Positions 61,855-64,000 of a stretch of 64,000 bases of DNA are shown here, in pieces. Each line of letters opens with the position of its first letter. Positions within the stretch are counted from its first letter, which is position 1. Source of the DNA: Rotaria sordida (taxonomy: Eukaryota; Rotifera; Eurotatoria; Philodinida; Philodinidae). A model generated the notes under the pieces. That model searched no databases. It was given only the letters and a program-made list of their open reading frames with translations, and was not told where the DNA came from. Location of the stretch: the NCBI GenBank assembly GCA_905250125.1, contig CAJNOL010001153.1, positions 254 to 64,253 on the forward strand, given 5' to 3'. A program made the translations under genes and the position numbers.

Positions 61855-64000
61855 TTAAGACATGACAGTATTAATCATCGTACGAAATAGATCCGTATAA
61901 TTAAATTGATCACGTAATTGTTTGTCATATTTCGAAAAGAGTTGATAGTAATCTTCGTCAGATTTATTCAAATTGATGCCATTGTCAGACAGTAACGAAT
62001 AAAATTCTTGATTTGTTAAAAAGCCTAAAATATATTAATAGATTAGTGACATCTATATATAAATACATAAACTTTTTCTTCCTAATTACCAATCTCCGAA
62101 AGCGTTCAATGTTTAACATATAATCTCTTGCCTACGGGAGAAATATAATCTGTAATTTTCATATCTCAAACATTAATAATATAAGAGAGATATAAATCAT
62201 ATAATGAGGAATTTCTTTCTCCGATATCTTAAAAATGAAATGATCCATGAAAACATGCAGAAAAAAATTCGATATCAATTGCAATCTTTTTTTTATAGAA
62301 GTGTGTTCAATTTTGATAGGATTGGTGAACAGTCAGCATCGAAAAGTTAAGCATGCAAAAAAAAAAATTGAATATAAATGATGTTGATAAGAGCCCATCA
62401 GGTCCAAAATTTTCAGACCAGGACCACTCGAACGGGCTCTAGTTTGAGTGGGAATGAAGAAACGACTAACACCCATATCCACTCCTTTCCTATTTAATGC
62501 CTATATATTGTTAAAATACAAAACAGTTGAACGAAAATGAATGAGTTTCGGTTCTCTCTACGCCAATATTTGTATATCCATAGAAAATATTGTACTGTAT
62601 ATTTGCTATCAGAAATGTCCATGGCGGCGCGGCAGCGGTAGATTTTCAGCCGCGATGGACATCTCCGTTTGCTATCTCCAGTGGCATGTCTGTATGTAAG
62701 ATACTGATGCAATTGTTTTAAATTTGTGGGTAAGCAAAGTGTGACGATTTTAATTTCGGTTAAAACACTAGGGTGAATCTGTTATCGAAATTTCAACGAG
62801 TTCAGAACTCAGACTCGGTTTAGTCAATATTAAGAGAATTGCAATGCCTAGTGAATAAATGCAACTATCTAATTGATGAGAACGACTATTGTAACATGGA
62901 AACTTATTTAGGAATTCTTTTTTTTTTATTGTATTTGGAAAATCATTCTAAAACTTGAACATGCAACGTCGTCTGTAGATATATAAGATTGTAACATTTC
63001 TATATAAGAATTAGCATCCATTTTTGAACTTCAATAAGAAGTCTCTATTTTTGAAGAGATTGAAGAAAAGAATACCAACGATATTCATATCAGTATCCGA
63101 CTTGGATCACGAAAAAAAAAAAACGAGTTGACCACGAGTCGGATCACAAGAATTTGATCCATATCGAACACTGATTCATATAGAAAATAATATGATGTTA
63201 TTAAATCAAGTATCCTCTTTATTTTTTATTACAAATTTTACTTTTTCCTCATATGATTTATTTTTGTCTATACTACTATACCTTTGCGTGGTTTATCATA
63301 TGAATTAAATAATCGAATAAGATATTTTAAATCACGTGGATTCTATAATAGATAAATAGAATACAAATTTTTCAATATAAAAATCAATTAGAATTTAAAT
63401 AATATTCTTTATTACATACTCATAATTTATTCCCGGTGCGGTTATACATAAGCATTGAGGTTATTGATGATGATGATTGCTTGAGAGCAAAATAGCGAAA
63501 GGCAAGTGCAAAAAAGAAAAGAACGAAAATTCTACACACATACACACATCATTAATAGTTATAACAAAAAAAATATTGAATAGTAGGCAAAAAAAAAAAG
63601 CATAGGAGTGATACTAATATAATATATTGTGTTGAAAATAGATAATATTATAAAACGAACCTGCGTTCGTTGATCATAAACTTCTTTAATTGGATGCTTT
63701 AATAAATTAAATAATATAATATTATCTTTATATTTATTAAAAATTACTTTTGCATGTTGTTTTTGAATTAATTGTTCATAAATTGGATGAATACGTAACC
63801 ATGGACTCTAAAATAAAATAATATTAATAAATTAAAATATTTCATTATAAATTTTTTCAAATTACAATTTTTATAATAGGTCCATCAGGATGATATTTTC
63901 GTATAAAAAATGGATATTGAATTTTTGATCCATTACGTGGATTATCAAGACGAATAAGTGTACCTAATTCTATATCATTAATTGGAACAGAATAATGATG
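61855..64000 (-). CDS. Unrecognised EF-hand-like protein (5' partial)
   Basis: The gene enters from the right edge. Exons read 63866->64000, 63661-63807, 63282-63342, 61855-62024, all in phase, giving the C-terminal 170 residues. The last part has two helix-loop-helix units of EF-hand type (loop-like DKPRKGFLTNQE, then YDKQLRDQFNYTDL) with several calcium-ligand positions replaced, so calcium binding is doubtful. Upstream is a conserved-looking region (VPINDIELGTLIRLDN, HPDGPIIKISPWLRIHPIY). I do not recognise the family. The 1.26-kb intron at 62025-63281 contains a GC-rich hairpin. Confidence 0.7.
62612..62665. repeat. GC-rich hairpin in intron of the EF-hand-like gene
   Basis: gaaatgtccatggcggc pairs with the reverse complement of a downstream gccgcgatggacatctc at about 14 of 16 positions, with a loop of about 20 bases. 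It stands out in very AT-rich DNA. Element remnant or structured RNA; undetermined. Confidence 0.5.

Noticed and set aside
1-64000. tRNA, rRNA, CRISPR arrays or whole retroelements
   Set aside because: None recognised by eye; no reverse-transcriptase, integrase or cloverleaf pattern was convincing. A tRNA or repeat scan would be decisive.

Overview
The window is AT-rich animal DNA. Genes are built of many short exons joined by mostly 50-70 nt GT-AG introns, in intergenic DNA full of poly-A/T runs and small foldback repeats. Gene content is metazoan: myosin VII, SIRT6, phosphomevalonate kinase, PDSS1, ACOT13, MARF1, caudal/Cdx, three-repeat Myb, SH3BP5 and a peptide-type GPCR. The compact introns, AG acceptors lying just before several start codons, closely spaced same-strand gene pairs and an inverted decayed gene copy would fit a rotifer (possibly bdelloid). 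That assignment is an inference, not proven here.

Layout: (1) 1-4.5 kb, +: 3' part of a Ser/Thr-rich mucin-like membrane protein. (2) 4.8-6.2 kb, -: single-exon rhodopsin-family GPCR. (3) 6.2-20.4 kb: no intact gene; it holds a foldback element at 11.1-11.6 kb, a 46-bp perfect palindrome at 13.0 kb, a hairpin at 13.6 kb, and (14.3-18.4 kb, -) a decayed inverted copy of the 3' half of the myosin VII gene that keeps intron positions and carries a nested foldback element. (4) 20.4-24.8 kb, -: PDSS1 followed after 174 nt by ACOT13. (5) 25.4-36.9 kb, +: complete 39-exon myosin VII. (6) 39.2-43.5 kb, -: MARF1-like protein with eight LOTUS-like modules and no NYN nuclease domain. (7) 44.1-45.6 kb, -: caudal/Cdx homeobox. 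(8) 49.0-55.9 kb, -: a gene whose splice phases fuse SIRT6 to phosphomevalonate kinase, followed after 91 nt by SH3BP5. (9) 58.0-61.3 kb, -: R1R2R3 Myb with a hAT-like element in an intron. (10) 61.9 kb to the right edge, -: partial EF-hand-like gene.

The most unusual observation is the SIRT6-PMVK fusion. Seven exons join in phase into one 459-codon frame with no stop after the sirtuin core and no ATG at the kinase start. The 52-nt intron at the junction is a possible switch: if retained, the sirtuin frame stops and a separate ATG-initiated kinase frame opens. Two isoprenoid genes are therefore present (PMVK upstream in the mevalonate route, PDSS1 using its end product), though about 28 kb apart. 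Exon boundaries were found by reading splice signals by eye. In every gene with both ends in the window the exon lengths sum to whole codons, with one MARF1 exon edge uncertain by one base.
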